Of a stretch of DNA of 64,000 nucleotides, positions 8,500 to 17,840 are shown piece after piece. Origin of the DNA: Tissierellales bacterium (GTDB taxonomy: Bacteria; Bacillota; Clostridia; Tissierellales; Tissierellaceae); contig JASLBE010000017.1 of NCBI GenBank assembly GCA_030146705.1, forward strand, positions 1 to 64,000. Reading direction: 5' to 3'. Under the pieces are notes generated by a model. The model had not been told where the DNA came from, ran no database searches, and worked only from the letters and a program-made list of their open reading frames with translations. The translations under genes and the position numbers were made by a program. How positions within the stretch are numbered: position 1 is the stretch's first letter; each line of letters opens with the position of its first letter.

Positions 8500-9831
8500 C
8501 TACTCCTCTCTAAACTTGTTAAAAATTCCATCTAACAAGACAGCTGTTTCCTCATAGGAATATTTTTCATCTACTCCCTGCCTTAAAAAGTTTAAAATAG
8601 GCTTATTAAGACTTATGGCCCTATCAATATCAGGATTGCTTCCCCTAACATAGGCTCCAACATTTATAAGGTCCTCTGACTCACTATAAACAGCCAAATT
8701 TTCCTTTAGCTTGGATGCATAATTATAGTTTTCCTTGCTTACTATAGACTTCATAATCCTACTAACACTATTTTGAATATCAATAGCTGGAAAGTGGTTT
8801 TTTGCAGCTATATCCCTAGAAAGAATAATATGCCCATCTAAAATCCCCCTGACAGAGTCAGCTATAGGCTCATTCATATCATCACCTTCAACCAGGACTG
8901 TGTAAAAGGCTGTTATGGACCCCTTACTTGACATACCACTTCTTTCTAAAAGTTTCGGTAGCATGGCAAAAACAGAAGGAGTATATCCCCTTGTTGTTGG
9001 AGGTTCACCAGTTGCAAGTCCTATCTCCCTTTGGGCCATAGCAAACCTAGTTACAGAATCCATCATTAGGACAACCTTCTTACCCTGGTCCCTAAAATAT
9101 TCTGCAATAGTAGTGGCAACAAAGGCTCCCTTTAACCTAACTAAAGGAGGTTGGTCTGAAGTTGCACAAATTACAACAGATTTTTTATAACCTTCCTCTC
9201 CCAAGTCATTTTTTATAAACTCTAGGACCTCTCTTCCACGTTCTCCAATTAGGGCTATAACATTCACATCAGCATCAGAATACTTTGCCATCATTCCTAA
9301 AAGTGTACTTTTACCAACACCAGAACCTGCAAATATTCCTATCCTTTGCCCCTCGCCACAAGTTAAAACACCATCAATGGCCTTGACTCCTGTACTCATT
9401 ATCTTCTCAATTTTTCTTCTTTCAAAAGGGTCTGGGGCAGTCCTGTTTACATCATAGAACTTCTCTCCAACTAGGTCCATATTATCCATTGGCCTTCCCA
9501 TACCATCTAGGGTCCTACCAAGTAGGTTGTCTCCAACATTGACCTTAAGAGACCTACCTGTTGCCCTAACTAAAGTACCAGGTCCTATACCGTGGAGCTC
9601 TGCCAGGGGCATAAGTAATACAGCCTTGTCCCTAAAACCTACAATTTCAGCTGGAATTACCTCCCCATTATCAACTAAGATTTCGCAAAGTTCCCCCATA
9701 AAAACCTTAAGTCCCTCAACCTGGATTATTAAACCTATTACTTGTGAAACCTTGCCCATTTTTTCATAGTGCTTGATACTTGTTATTTCTTCCTTATACT
9801 TATTAAAATCTATATCCAACAAAAGTCTCAC
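8500..9831 (-). CDS. fliI: Flagellum-specific ATPase FliI
   Basis: A 443-aa ATPase of the F1-beta-like type III secretion family that energises protein export. Walker A is GSGVGKST at residues 169-176; the downstream signature GEPPTTRGYTPSVFAMLPKL is present. The length is normal. The start overlaps the end of fliH by 4 bp. The associated regulator FliH and stalk FliJ are encoded on either side. Confidence 0.97.
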   Translation of the reverse strand: MRLLLDIDFNKYKEEITSIKHYEKMGKVSQVIGLIIQVEGLKVFMGELCEILVDNGEVIPAEIVGFRDKAVLLMPLAELHGIGPGTLVRATGRSLKVNVGDNLLGRTLDGMGRPMDNMDLVGEKFYDVNRTAPDPFERRKIEKIMSTGVKAIDGVLTCGEGQRIGIFAGSGVGKSTLLGMMAKYSDADVNVIALIGERGREVLEFIKNDLGEEGYKKSVVICATSDQPPLVRLKGAFVATTIAEYFRDQGKKVVLMMDSVTRFAMAQREIGLATGEPPTTRGYTPSVFAMLPKLLERSGMSSKGSITAFYTVLVEGDDMNEPIADSVRGILDGHIILSRDIAAKNHFPAIDIQNSVSRIMKSIVSKENYNYASKLKENLAVYSESEDLINVGAYVRGSNPDIDRAISLNKPILNFLRQGVDEKYSYEETAVLLDGIFNKFREE

Positions 9832-10622
9832 TCCATATGCCTAATAGTATTTCTAATTGACTCTATTTGCTTCCTTATACTTAAGTCAACCAACTGGTAG
9901 TCACTTTCTATCCTTAAGTCATTTTTTTCTAAGTTACCATCCTTCACTACTATAAACTTAGTTTCCATTGGACTAGGGTCCAAACTCTCAAGCCTTGACT
10001 TTATAAAGTCATAACTTATGGGATTACACGATACAATTAATCTTTCTTCCCTTTCATAATTACTTATTATAGGCTCTAAAAGTTTAAATAGGTTTTCATC
10101 ATCCCTATCAATTGAAAAATTTACAATAGTTTCAGCAATGTCTATGGCAAAATCTATTATGGCCTCTTTTTCCTCCTCAAGATAATTATTTATCTTATCT
10201 TCCATTTCTTTGGCATAGGAAATACTATTTTCCTTTATCCTAGCAGCCTCTTTTTCACTACTGGCAATTCCATAGTCATAGCCTTCCTGCCTTCCAAGCT
10301 TGTAGCCTTCTTTGTAGGCCTGCTTTTTGACATTTTCTCTTATTTCCCCTATTTCAGCCTCAGCCTCTTGAAAGATTCTTTCCTTTTCAAGCTTGATTTC
10401 ATCAAGAAGCTCTTGCCTAAGTTTGGCCTTAAGGTCTTCAATTGATATTTCTTCCTTTTTTTCTACTTCCTTTATTTCTTCAGGTTTTTCATCTTTTACT
10501 TTATATTCTACTATTGGGATTTCAAATTTCTTCGATCCATAAGAAATCTCTTCATTTTTTATAAGATTATATGATGACAGTATCTTGATCACCTCTTCCC
10601 ATGATGATCTCTCCTTCTTCAT
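9828..10622 (-). CDS. fliH: Flagellar assembly protein FliH
   Basis: A 264-aa protein with a long central coiled coil (residues about 75-150, Glu/Lys rich) and the C-terminal FliH/HrpE domain (DFAIDIAETIVNFSIDRDDE). It regulates the FliI ATPase. The ATG at 10622 gives a 56-bp overlap with fliG and has AGGGG about 6 nt upstream. A GTG about 33 bp further in would also fit the family N-terminus (SSYNLIKNEE), so the exact start is uncertain. Confidence 0.9.
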   Translation of the reverse strand: MKKERSSWEEVIKILSSYNLIKNEEISYGSKKFEIPIVEYKVKDEKPEEIKEVEKKEEISIEDLKAKLRQELLDEIKLEKERIFQEAEAEIGEIRENVKKQAYKEGYKLGRQEGYDYGIASSEKEAARIKENSISYAKEMEDKINNYLEEEKEAIIDFAIDIAETIVNFSIDRDDENLFKLLEPIISNYEREERLIVSCNPISYDFIKSRLESLDPSPMETKFIVVKDGNLEKNDLRIESDYQLVDLSIRKQIESIRNTIRHME

Positions 10623-11586
10623 CCAAGCCCCTAATTATATTTACAATTTTTTGTTGGGCCTCCTCAACAGCTGTAAGCCTTACAGGTCCCATAAACTGCA
10701 TTTCTTCTCTTATCATCTCTGAAGCCCTATTAGACATATTAGAAAGAATCACATCTGCAACCTCTTCTGATGCACCCTTTAAGGCAAGAACTAAGTCTTC
10801 ATTAGGTACATCCCTAAGTATCCTTTGAATAGATCCCCTGTCTAGATAAATAATATCTTCAAATATGAATAAGTTAGACTTAACATCTTCAGCCAAGTCA
10901 GGCTGTCTGTTTTCCAGTTCTCCAAGTATGTTTTTCTCCGTACTCCTGTCAACAGAATTTAAGATTTCAACCAGCGACTTAACTCCTCCTATGGTTTCAG
11001 TTTCTCCCTCTACAAAATTAGCAAACTTCTTTTCCATAATAGATTCTATTTTTTCTATAATAGAAGGAGAACTCCTACTTAAGGTACCAATCCTCTCTGC
11101 TATTTCTGTCTGCATATCTAGAGGGAATTCTGATAAGACCTTAGCAGCCTTATCTGCCTGTAAATAGCACATAATAAGAGCAGTCGTTTGAGGGTGCTCC
11201 TTTATTAAAAGGTTGGTTAGTTGCTTAGTATCAGCCTTTCTAGCAATAGCAAAAGGCCTTTCCCTTTGCTGGATTTGAGTAAGCAGGTCTATTATTTCCT
11301 TGGCCCTTTGAGTTCCAAGTGCCTTGTTTAATAGGTCCTTAGCATAGTCTAGACCACCATCTAGGAAGTACTCCCTTGCTGATGCCATTTGGATAAACTC
11401 CTCAATAACCTCATCCTTTTCCCCTCTTTGGACATAGTCTATATTGGCTATTTCATAAGTTACTTTTTGTATTAAGTTTTCCGGCAACGATTTTAAAATT
11501 TTTGATGATATATCAGGGCCCAGGGCAATAAGTAATATTGCTGCCTTCCTAGCCCCCATCATTTTTTTCTTTTCCATATATTCCAC
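10567..11586 (-). CDS. fliG: Flagellar motor switch protein FliG
   Basis: A 339-aa rotor protein carrying the N-terminal FliF-binding domain (KAAILLIALGPDISSKIL), the middle domain (EHPQTTALIM, the EHPQ motif) and the C-terminal torque domain with charged residues that contact MotA (FEDIIYLDRGSIQRILRDV). It ends in GRGDQDTVII, a usual FliG tail. It couples rotation to the MS ring. The length is normal. Confidence 0.97.
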   Translation of the reverse strand: MEYMEKKKMMGARKAAILLIALGPDISSKILKSLPENLIQKVTYEIANIDYVQRGEKDEVIEEFIQMASAREYFLDGGLDYAKDLLNKALGTQRAKEIIDLLTQIQQRERPFAIARKADTKQLTNLLIKEHPQTTALIMCYLQADKAAKVLSEFPLDMQTEIAERIGTLSRSSPSIIEKIESIMEKKFANFVEGETETIGGVKSLVEILNSVDRSTEKNILGELENRQPDLAEDVKSNLFIFEDIIYLDRGSIQRILRDVPNEDLVLALKGASEEVADVILSNMSNRASEMIREEMQFMGPVRLTAVEEAQQKIVNIIRGLDEEGEIIMGRGDQDTVII

Positions 11587-11589
11587 CTA

Positions 11590-13143
11590 CTAATCCTTTA
11601 GCCAAGCTTTTATAAGGTCTGCTGCAAGATCTGGATGTTCCTCTGCATATTCCTTGGCTTTTCTTTCACTAGTATCAATTTTAACCTGTATACTTTCAAC
11701 ATCTTCCTTTGAGTCCTCACCCATATACTTATTCATATCTCCTAAGAAATCCTCCCCAAATTCTGATTCCTCAATAAGTTGTTCTTCTTTTGCCTTAGCC
11801 TTAGACCTACTACGAAGTATAATTATTAAAATTATAACTAGGGCTAAAATTCCAGCTAGGCCATAAACCCCATAATTTTTAATAAGGTCTTCCTTAGTCA
11901 TCTTACTAGCTTCTTTATTAGTATCTTTCTTAACTTTTTTCTCTTCCCTATTAAAGTCTAGTCCCACTACACTTACTAGGTCATTTCTCTCAAAATCATA
12001 TCCAGTAGCACTCTTTACAATACTTTCCATTTGGGTCTGCATATTATTTGAAAGCCTACCATCATAAATTACAGAAGTAGAAACCCTCTTAATCCTTCCA
12101 GGAGACTTAATCTTTGTATTTGTAGTACTAGAAACTTCATTATTAATAGTACTCTCAAAACTAGCATTATCTCCACTTACTTCCTTTATAACATTACTAG
12201 GATTGTAACCAATTTGTCCATTTACTTCTTGGGTTTCTATATCCTTACCACTGGCACTAAGCTTTTGACTCCTAACAACTGGGTCCGAATATTTAACACT
12301 AGTTTCTTCCTCAGCATCAAAGTCCAGGTCCACATTTACAGCAACCTTAACCTTACCCTTACCAAAAACATCTTCTAAAAGTCCAAGTAGGTTATTTTTC
12401 ATCTTTGTTTCCAGTTCTTCTTTGGCAACCTGGTGCCTAGACATTATGTCTGTTGAATTGTATCCTGTATCATCATTTAAGATCCTACTTAAAAGGTTCC
12501 CCTTAGAGTCAACTATCTTAATATTTTTATCAGGAAGGTTTTCAACAGCACCAGAAACTAAAGAAGCTATCCCATAAATAGCATTATCTGAAAGCCCTTT
12601 TTTATCCTCCAAGTCAAGTATAATAGAGGCTGATGCATCTTTTTCCTCAGTTTCAAAAATACTTTTTTCAGACATAACCAAGTGGACCTTGGCAGACCTA
12701 ACATTCTCTAAGTAAGATATAGACCTTTCCAGTTCACCCTCAAGGGCTCTTTGGTACATAATCTTCCTATCATCATCAGTTACCATTAGGCCTATATCAT
12801 CAAAAAGTTCAAAGCCAGAAGACTTACTTGGCATATTTCCGTCCATAGCAAGCTCTAGCCTATACTTATCTATCTTCTTAGAATCAATTAAGATCTTACT
12901 CCCCTTATCTTCTAACTTATATTTAATTTTCTTATTATCTAAATCCTCTACTATCTTTCCAGCATCTTCCATATCTAAATTACTAAAAAGAGGTGAGTAA
13001 CTAGTAGATTTGACACCAAAGCTATAAACCATGGCTATTACAATAATTGCAGCAATTACACCTACCATAATCCATCTCTTTTTAGAATCTAAATTCTGCC
13101 AACCATTATTAACTCTTTCTTTTATATCATTGAATTTTTCCAT
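11590..13143 (-). CDS. fliF: Flagellar MS-ring protein FliF
   Basis: A 517-aa protein with membrane helices near both ends (residues about 24-44 and 430-450) and the YscJ/FliF ring domains between (YSPLFSNLDMEDAGKIV, then the LARTLE-like MYQRALEGELERSISYL). The C-terminal cytoplasmic tail binds FliG. It lies 3 bp before fliG and 36 bp after fliE. Confidence 0.96.
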   Translation of the reverse strand: MEKFNDIKERVNNGWQNLDSKKRWIMVGVIAAIIVIAMVYSFGVKSTSYSPLFSNLDMEDAGKIVEDLDNKKIKYKLEDKGSKILIDSKKIDKYRLELAMDGNMPSKSSGFELFDDIGLMVTDDDRKIMYQRALEGELERSISYLENVRSAKVHLVMSEKSIFETEEKDASASIILDLEDKKGLSDNAIYGIASLVSGAVENLPDKNIKIVDSKGNLLSRILNDDTGYNSTDIMSRHQVAKEELETKMKNNLLGLLEDVFGKGKVKVAVNVDLDFDAEEETSVKYSDPVVRSQKLSASGKDIETQEVNGQIGYNPSNVIKEVSGDNASFESTINNEVSSTTNTKIKSPGRIKRVSTSVIYDGRLSNNMQTQMESIVKSATGYDFERNDLVSVVGLDFNREEKKVKKDTNKEASKMTKEDLIKNYGVYGLAGILALVIILIIILRSRSKAKAKEEQLIEESEFGEDFLGDMNKYMGEDSKEDVESIQVKIDTSERKAKEYAEEHPDLAADLIKAWLKD

Positions 13144-13179
13144 TATTGGTGTAGCTCCTTTATAAAACTTACTTTATAA

Positions 13180-13512
13180 TTACAGTTGAATATTATTGAT
13201 TTCCTTAAAAGCCTCTATACATCTATTTTTAACCTGAACAGCAAGTTCCAAAGTCAACTTAGCCTCATCTGTGGCAATTATTACCTTATGTAGGTCATCC
13301 TCTTCTCCCATAATCATTTCAGTAGTCAATATATCTGCCTCAATTTGCTTTTTGTTTACCTTGTCTAACTCCCTAGTTAAAACATCTTTAAAGGAAACAC
13401 CTAGCTCCTCCTTATTAGAACTAAGGTCTTTCTCTTCCTTAAGAGGAAAAGACTTTTCCCTAATTTTCCCTACTAAATTTTCATAATTCCTGTTAATCCT
13501 ATCTATATTCAT
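13180..13512 (-). CDS. fliE: Hook-basal body complex protein FliE
   Basis: A 110-aa protein whose C-terminal half carries the FliE pattern (SFKDVLTRELDKVNKKQIE, ATDEAKLTLELAVQVKN). FliE joins the rod to the MS ring and export gate. Its location between flgC and fliF is the standard one. Confidence 0.93.
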   Translation of the reverse strand: MNIDRINRNYENLVGKIREKSFPLKEEKDLSSNKEELGVSFKDVLTRELDKVNKKQIEADILTTEMIMGEEDDLHKVIIATDEAKLTLELAVQVKNRCIEAFKEINNIQL

Positions 13513-13526
13513 AATATCTCTCCTTA

Positions 13527-13958
13527 TTAGCCCTTAGAAATTTCCAAGGCCTTTTTCAACATATTCTTACTAGTATTTAAAGCCGTAATATTTGCCTCAT
13601 AAGTCCTTTGGGTCCTAATTAAGGATATTATCTCATCTACCATATTTACACTAGGCATAGCCAAGTACCCATTTTCATCAGCATCAGGGTGGCCAGGCTT
13701 ATAAATAAGTTTAACCTCATCATCTTCAACAATTTCACTTACCCTAACACCAAAACTCATCTTTTCACTTAAAGACTTTCTTTTCTTCTTAACATCAATT
13801 AGGCTTTCCTCAAATAACACTTCTTTTTTCTTATAAGGGCCACCTTCTGCAGTTCTAGTTGTATTAATATTAGCTATATTAGTAGATGAAGTATCCATTT
13901 TTAATCTCTCTAAAGTAAGTCCACTGGCACTTATTCTCATTGAATTAAATATTGACAT
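13527..13958 (-). CDS. flgC: Flagellar basal-body rod protein FlgC
   Basis: A 143-aa rod protein with the N-terminal motif SASGLTLERLKMDTSSTNI and ANINTTRT and the C-terminal motif MVDEIISLIRTQRTYEANI. Proximal rod subunit exported through the flagellar system. The length is normal and it is the second gene of the flgB operon. Confidence 0.95.
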   Translation of the reverse strand: MSIFNSMRISASGLTLERLKMDTSSTNIANINTTRTAEGGPYKKKEVLFEESLIDVKKKRKSLSEKMSFGVRVSEIVEDDEVKLIYKPGHPDADENGYLAMPSVNMVDEIISLIRTQRTYEANITALNTSKNMLKKALEISKG

Positions 13959-13970
13959 AATAACCTCCCA

Positions 13971-14351
13971 TTATTTATTTATTACATAATTTAAACTTGA
14001 AAGCTTCGAACTAACCTGCCTAACAAGGGCACTATAGTAAAGTTCATTAGCTGCTAATTCAGTCATTTCTAAGTCCACATCTACATTGTTGCCATTATCA
14101 TTCAACCTTGTAGTCTTCCTCTTTGTAGTTTCAGGTTGAAAGTCATCAATACTAGCAACCCCAAAATGGTCCATATGAGTAGTCCTAAGTTCTAAACTTC
14201 CTAAACTATTAGTTAAAACCTCTTCAAACCTAACCTTATTAGCCTTATAATCAGGAGTATTAAAATTTACAATATTACTGTTAATTGCCCTGTTCCTAAG
14301 ACTGGAAACATCTAATCCTTTTTTTACTAAACTATAACTAATATCTCTCAA
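13971..14351 (-). CDS. flgB: Flagellar basal-body rod protein FlgB
   Basis: A 126-aa proximal rod subunit with the family features SLRNRAINSNIVNFNTPDYK and the C-terminal VDLEMTELAANELYYSAL. It heads the long structural and export operon. A 380-bp gene-free stretch and a sigma-28-like promoter lie upstream. Confidence 0.94.
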   Translation of the reverse strand: MRDISYSLVKKGLDVSSLRNRAINSNIVNFNTPDYKANKVRFEEVLTNSLGSLELRTTHMDHFGVASIDDFQPETTKRKTTRLNDNGNNVDVDLEMTELAANELYYSALVRQVSSKLSSLNYVINK

Positions 14352-14421
14352 AATCTCACCTCTATCATTGTAATTTTATATATATTATTTTTTCCTCAAT
14401 TATTTTCTCTTACTGGAATTA

Positions 14422-14448
14422 CTATCGGTTTATTCTGCATTTATTTAA
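14422..14448 (-). promoter_or_regulatory. Sigma-28 (SigD)-like promoter of flgB
   Basis: On the minus strand TTAA, 16 bp, then CCGATAG (also readable as TAAA with 15 bp). The Bacillus SigD consensus is TAAA, about 15 bp, GCCGATAT. The same TTAA-N16-CCGAT layout recurs before flagellin and cheW in this window. The -10 element lies about 70 bp before the flgB start. Confidence 0.55.
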
Positions 14449-14689
14449 TGACTTAAATGAAAAAATTAAAGCATTTTCCCATAGTTTTTTTATTTATAAT
14501 ATTAAAAATTAAAAGCTTTTCTCTCCCGTCCGTGACCCCATATCTTTAAATTTACCTATTTATAAGTTGGGTAACAAGTTACAAGCCCATTTTTTATATA
14601 CTAACTTATATATAATACGCCATTTTATTATTTAGGTCTATTCCCAACTAGGTTAGTATACTCTCTAGCTTAAACCTAGGCTAATCTAA

Positions 14690-14715
14690 AGCCCCTAACT
14701 TAAAAATTAGGGGCT
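14690..14715 (-). terminator. Terminator-like hairpin after the fliT-like gene
   Basis: Perfect 9-bp arms AGCCCCTAA and TTAGGGGCT around an 8-nt loop, beginning 17 bp after the stop codon. The downstream T run on the minus strand is short (TTT), so termination may be partial. Confidence 0.6.
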
Positions 14716-14731
14716 AAATAAAATATTTTAT

Positions 14732-15109
14732 TTATATAGTTTTGTCTATAAACATTGGATCCATATTCTTTAGTATATAGCTAGCTGCAATCTCATTTTT
14801 CCTTGATAGTTCCTCTAAAATACTAAATACTTCTTCTTGGCTTAGCCTTATAAAGTCTATTATTTCCTTTTCCCTATCTATAATTTCTAAGACCTTAAGC
14901 TCATAGTCCTTGTCAATTATTTCACTTTGGTTAAACTTTAAAAGTTTTAAATTTAAAATCTTAATCTTATTTAGCTTTTCTCCACAAATATCAATTATTT
15001 CTATGGCCATCTCGAAAGACCTATCCCAGCCATCTAGTTCTTCCAAGATACTATTTAATTCTAGCTTTCTTTCTAAGAGTATTTCCTCTAGTTTTATATC
15101 TGTGCCCAT
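14732..15109 (-). CDS. Small helical protein in the FliT position
   Basis: A 125-aa, helical, charged protein with no motif I can name. It overlaps fliS by 16 bp at the end of the fliD-fliS operon, the usual site of fliT, the chaperone for the filament cap FliD. A FliT-like chaperone role is inferred from position, size and predicted helical content only. Confidence 0.6.
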   Translation of the reverse strand: MGTDIKLEEILLERKLELNSILEELDGWDRSFEMAIEIIDICGEKLNKIKILNLKLLKFNQSEIIDKDYELKVLEIIDREKEIIDFIRLSQEEVFSILEELSRKNEIAASYILKNMDPMFIDKTI

Positions 15110-15456
15110 GTATCTCTCAACTCTTCCATTAATTTTTTAACTTCCAAAATTTTATCTAAATCCTTATCTATATTAGCCCTTATAAGGCTCATATACATAT
15201 AATCATAAAGTTGATGTAGGCCCTCTGCAATTTCTCCACCCTGGTCAAAGTTTAAAGTATTCATAAGCTCCATTATAATATCTTGGGACTTTAATAAATA
15301 CTTATTTACTTCAGACAGGTTATTATCCTTAATAAATTTTTCAGCTAACCTTAGATCCTTTAAAATTCCATCATATAACATTAATACTAATTTGTTTTGA
15401 GGCGCAGTTAATATTTGGTTATTTACATAGGTGTTCTTAGCATAACTACGATTCAT
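15094..15456 (-). CDS. fliS: Flagellin export chaperone FliS
   Basis: A 120-aa protein with the FliS pattern (NTYVNNQILTAPQNKLVLML, YDGILKDLRLAEKFI). FliS holds unfolded flagellin before export and in Bacillus also modulates FliW. It lies 11 bp after fliD and overlaps the fliT-like gene. Confidence 0.94.
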   Translation of the reverse strand: MNRSYAKNTYVNNQILTAPQNKLVLMLYDGILKDLRLAEKFIKDNNLSEVNKYLLKSQDIIMELMNTLNFDQGGEIAEGLHQLYDYMYMSLIRANIDKDLDKILEVKKLMEELRDTWAQI

Positions 15457-15467
15457 CTAAATCCTCC

Positions 15468-16928
15468 TTATTTCTTAACATTATTCATAGCACTGACTTG
15501 GCCCTGTAACCAAGACATTTGCTCTTCAGCCTTCATCATCATAGTATCTAAAGCTGTAAATTTCTTAATATATTGCTTTTCCTTTAACTCCATTCTCCTA
15601 TTAAAGTTCTCAATGTCCTTATTTAAGTTCCTAAGAGCCCTATCAAAACTCTCATTTTTATCCTTTATAATTCCATTTCTTTTTGAGATAAAAGCATCTA
15701 TCTGCTTATTGATCTTATAAACATATCCATTTCCCTCATCTTTATGGAAAAATTGTTGGACCTTATTTGGATCTTCCTTTAATTTTTCCCCTAGTTTGTT
15801 AGCATCTAAAGTTAATAAACCTTGTTTATCTATTGTTTTTACACCTAGTTCAGATATGTCTTTTATAAAATTATCATCAGAAGTAACCTTGTCAGTAACC
15901 ATTCTTCTAAGATTTTCTTGTAGCCCCATTATGCTACTATCTCCAGCCAAAGGACCTCTAGAACCTGGTACTTCTGGATCACCTGGATCCATTTTGCTTT
16001 CTATAAAGCCCATAGTAGAATTATATTGGTCTATAAAATCCTCTATAGCCTCTTCCACTTTTTTCTGGTCATTTCCAACTGTAATAGTGTCATACCTACC
16101 ATCTTCGTGCTCCTTGTTTAAGTGGATAGTAACTCCCTCAACCACATCCTTAACACTATTAGTATCCTTTTCAATATCAATACCATTAATATTAAACTGG
16201 GCCTTTTTACCAATTTCTTTCCTGGCTCCAGATTCTATCCCCTCACTAGAAGATATGCCAAAAATTCCAAGCCTGCTAGCCACATTGTCATCGCTAACAT
16301 CTCCAAGGGCATTTATCTTTATATCTCTTTCCCCAGTTTTTTCATCAGATATAACCAACCTATTGTTAATAATTGTAGCCTTAATGCCTATAGACTTAGG
16401 TTTTTTATCAGGTGTTTCCTCTGTCATACCATCATTTATCTTGTTTACAATGTCCTTTAGGCTATGGTCCTTTTCCACCTTAATAGTAAGTTTTTCACCA
16501 TCAGCATTTACAATTTCAAAGCTACCCTCTAGGTCCATAGGAGAATAAATATCCCTTTCTCCCTCCTTGTTTACTCCAAGAGAGTCTGTAATATCTTTTC
16601 CTATAATTTGGGTATTAGTAGCCAGTTGTTTTACACTTACCTTATATTCACCTAAGATTGCATTAGTATTAGTAGTCATACTAACCATCTTGTCATCAGT
16701 AGATATAGCTGTTTTAGAATTAAAAGTCTTTGGATCCTTTAAAACATTCATTTTTTCATATAAAGTATTTAATTTAGTATTTACTTCCTTCCAAGCATTT
16801 TGTTTCTCTTGTATAAGACCCTTCTTTTGGCTCATTTGAACAAGAGGAATCTTGTGGGCTTCCATTAGCTTGTTTATATCATCCATTCCTATCCCAGAAT
16901 AGGAACCCATTATACTAAAATCTGACAT
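15468..16928 (-). CDS. fliD: Flagellar filament cap protein FliD
   Basis: A 486-aa protein. The N-terminal FliD domain contains SYSGIGMDDINKLMEAHKI, and the C-terminal domain ends in a coiled coil (residues about 400-470) with KKFTALDTMMMKAEEQMSWL, the usual cap signature. It assembles the filament at its tip. It follows the flagellin terminator and may be transcribed by read-through or by its own promoter; none was clearly seen. Confidence 0.95.
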   Translation of the reverse strand: MSDFSIMGSYSGIGMDDINKLMEAHKIPLVQMSQKKGLIQEKQNAWKEVNTKLNTLYEKMNVLKDPKTFNSKTAISTDDKMVSMTTNTNAILGEYKVSVKQLATNTQIIGKDITDSLGVNKEGERDIYSPMDLEGSFEIVNADGEKLTIKVEKDHSLKDIVNKINDGMTEETPDKKPKSIGIKATIINNRLVISDEKTGERDIKINALGDVSDDNVASRLGIFGISSSEGIESGARKEIGKKAQFNINGIDIEKDTNSVKDVVEGVTIHLNKEHEDGRYDTITVGNDQKKVEEAIEDFIDQYNSTMGFIESKMDPGDPEVPGSRGPLAGDSSIMGLQENLRRMVTDKVTSDDNFIKDISELGVKTIDKQGLLTLDANKLGEKLKEDPNKVQQFFHKDEGNGYVYKINKQIDAFISKRNGIIKDKNESFDRALRNLNKDIENFNRRMELKEKQYIKKFTALDTMMMKAEEQMSWLQGQVSAMNNVKK

Positions 16929-16960
16929 TTTCTCATCTCCTACGTTTAATTTTTTATAGT

Positions 16961-16993
16961 AAAAAATAGCCGGCTAAGCCAGCTATTTTTTTA
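16961..16993 (-). terminator. Rho-independent terminator of the flagellin gene
   Basis: Arms AAAAAATAGCCGGC and GCCAGCTATTTTTT with a TAA loop and one C-A mismatch. On the minus strand the stem ends in a run of T, about 20 bp after the flagellin stop and before fliD. Confidence 0.85.
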
Positions 16994-17013
16994 ATTAATA
17001 TAACTTTAGTCAA

Positions 17014-17835
17014 TTATTGTAATAATTGTAATACTGAGTTTGGCATTTGATTAGCTTGTGCTAACATTGCAGTTGATGCTTGGCTTAGGATGTTGTTTTT
17101 AGTGAACTCCATCATTTCTTCTGCCATATCAACGTGTCTTATTCTACTTTCTGCTGCAGATAAGTTTTCGCTTGTTGCTCCTAAGTTGTTTATAGTGTGT
17201 TCTAACCTGTTTTGGTTAGCTCCTAAAGAAGATCTTAAAACAGATACAGCTTCTACTGCTTTATCTATAGCTTCTAAAGCATCTTTAGCTTCTTCTGCAC
17301 CTTTAAGTTGTACACCGTCAACTCCTAATTCTGCTGCATCCATTTTGCTTATTTCAATAGTTAATGTTTGTCCAGCATTAGCACCTATTTGGAAAGTGAA
17401 TTTTCCTCCTTCTCCTGAAGATTCATCTAATAAGTTCATTCCGTTGAATTGAGTTCTTTCAGATATTCCTGTAATTTCGTTTATAAGTTGAGTTACTTCT
17501 GATTGTAACTTAGCTCTATCTTCATCACTGTTTGTATCGTTTGCTGCTTGTATAGTTAAGTCTCTCATTCTGTTTAACATTGCATGAGTTTCTGTTAAAG
17601 CACCTTCTGCAGTTTGGATTAGAGATATACCATCTTGAGAGTTTCTCATAGCTTGGTTAAGTCCACCTATTTGGCCTCTCATTTTTTCAGAGATAGCTAA
17701 ACCTGCTGCGTCATCTCCTGCTCTGTTAATTCTTAAACCACTTGATAATTTTTCTAATGATTTACTTTTTGCTACGTTTGCTGCTGTTAATCTTGAATAT
17801 GTGTTTAATGCTGAAATATTTTGATTGATTCTCAT
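17014..17835 (-). CDS. hag: Flagellin
   Basis: A 273-aa flagellin made only of the conserved D0/D1 parts: N-terminal half with SLEKLSSGLRINRAGDDAAG and QTAEGALTETHAMLNRMRDL, and C-terminal half with RIRHVDMAEEMMEFTKNNI ending in SVLQLLQ. There is almost no variable central domain, so the filament surface should be plain. Codon use is visibly more biased than in the neighbours, as expected for a very abundant protein. It has its own sigma-28-like promoter and a strong Shine-Dalgarno (AAGGAGGAA). Confidence 0.97.
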   Translation of the reverse strand: MRINQNISALNTYSRLTAANVAKSKSLEKLSSGLRINRAGDDAAGLAISEKMRGQIGGLNQAMRNSQDGISLIQTAEGALTETHAMLNRMRDLTIQAANDTNSDEDRAKLQSEVTQLINEITGISERTQFNGMNLLDESSGEGGKFTFQIGANAGQTLTIEISKMDAAELGVDGVQLKGAEEAKDALEAIDKAVEAVSVLRSSLGANQNRLEHTINNLGATSENLSAAESRIRHVDMAEEMMEFTKNNILSQASTAMLAQANQMPNSVLQLLQ

Positions 17836-17840
17836 ATTTC

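Larger units (their letters stand above)
14352..14731. other. Gene-free 380-bp stretch upstream of flgB
   Basis: No coding sequence is visible. At its right end is the terminator of the fliT-like gene. At its left end is a sigma-28-like promoter for flgB. Between them, 14521-14541 is a short GC-rich island in otherwise very AT-rich DNA, and 14568-14589 can form a small hairpin (GTAAC/GTTAC). I looked for a c-di-GMP riboswitch, as precedes flgB in some clostridia, and could not fit the conserved core. Confidence 0.6.

Noticed and set aside
14352..14731. c-di-GMP riboswitch before flgB
   Set aside because: Looked for because some clostridia have one here; the GC-rich patch does not match the conserved core and the promoter-to-start distance (about 70 bp) is too short.
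15796..16548. 250-codon open frame on the plus strand opposite fliD
   Set aside because: It is antisense to a clear fliD, with a low-complexity Ser/Leu-rich product, no ribosome site and no family resemblance. It is a shadow frame.
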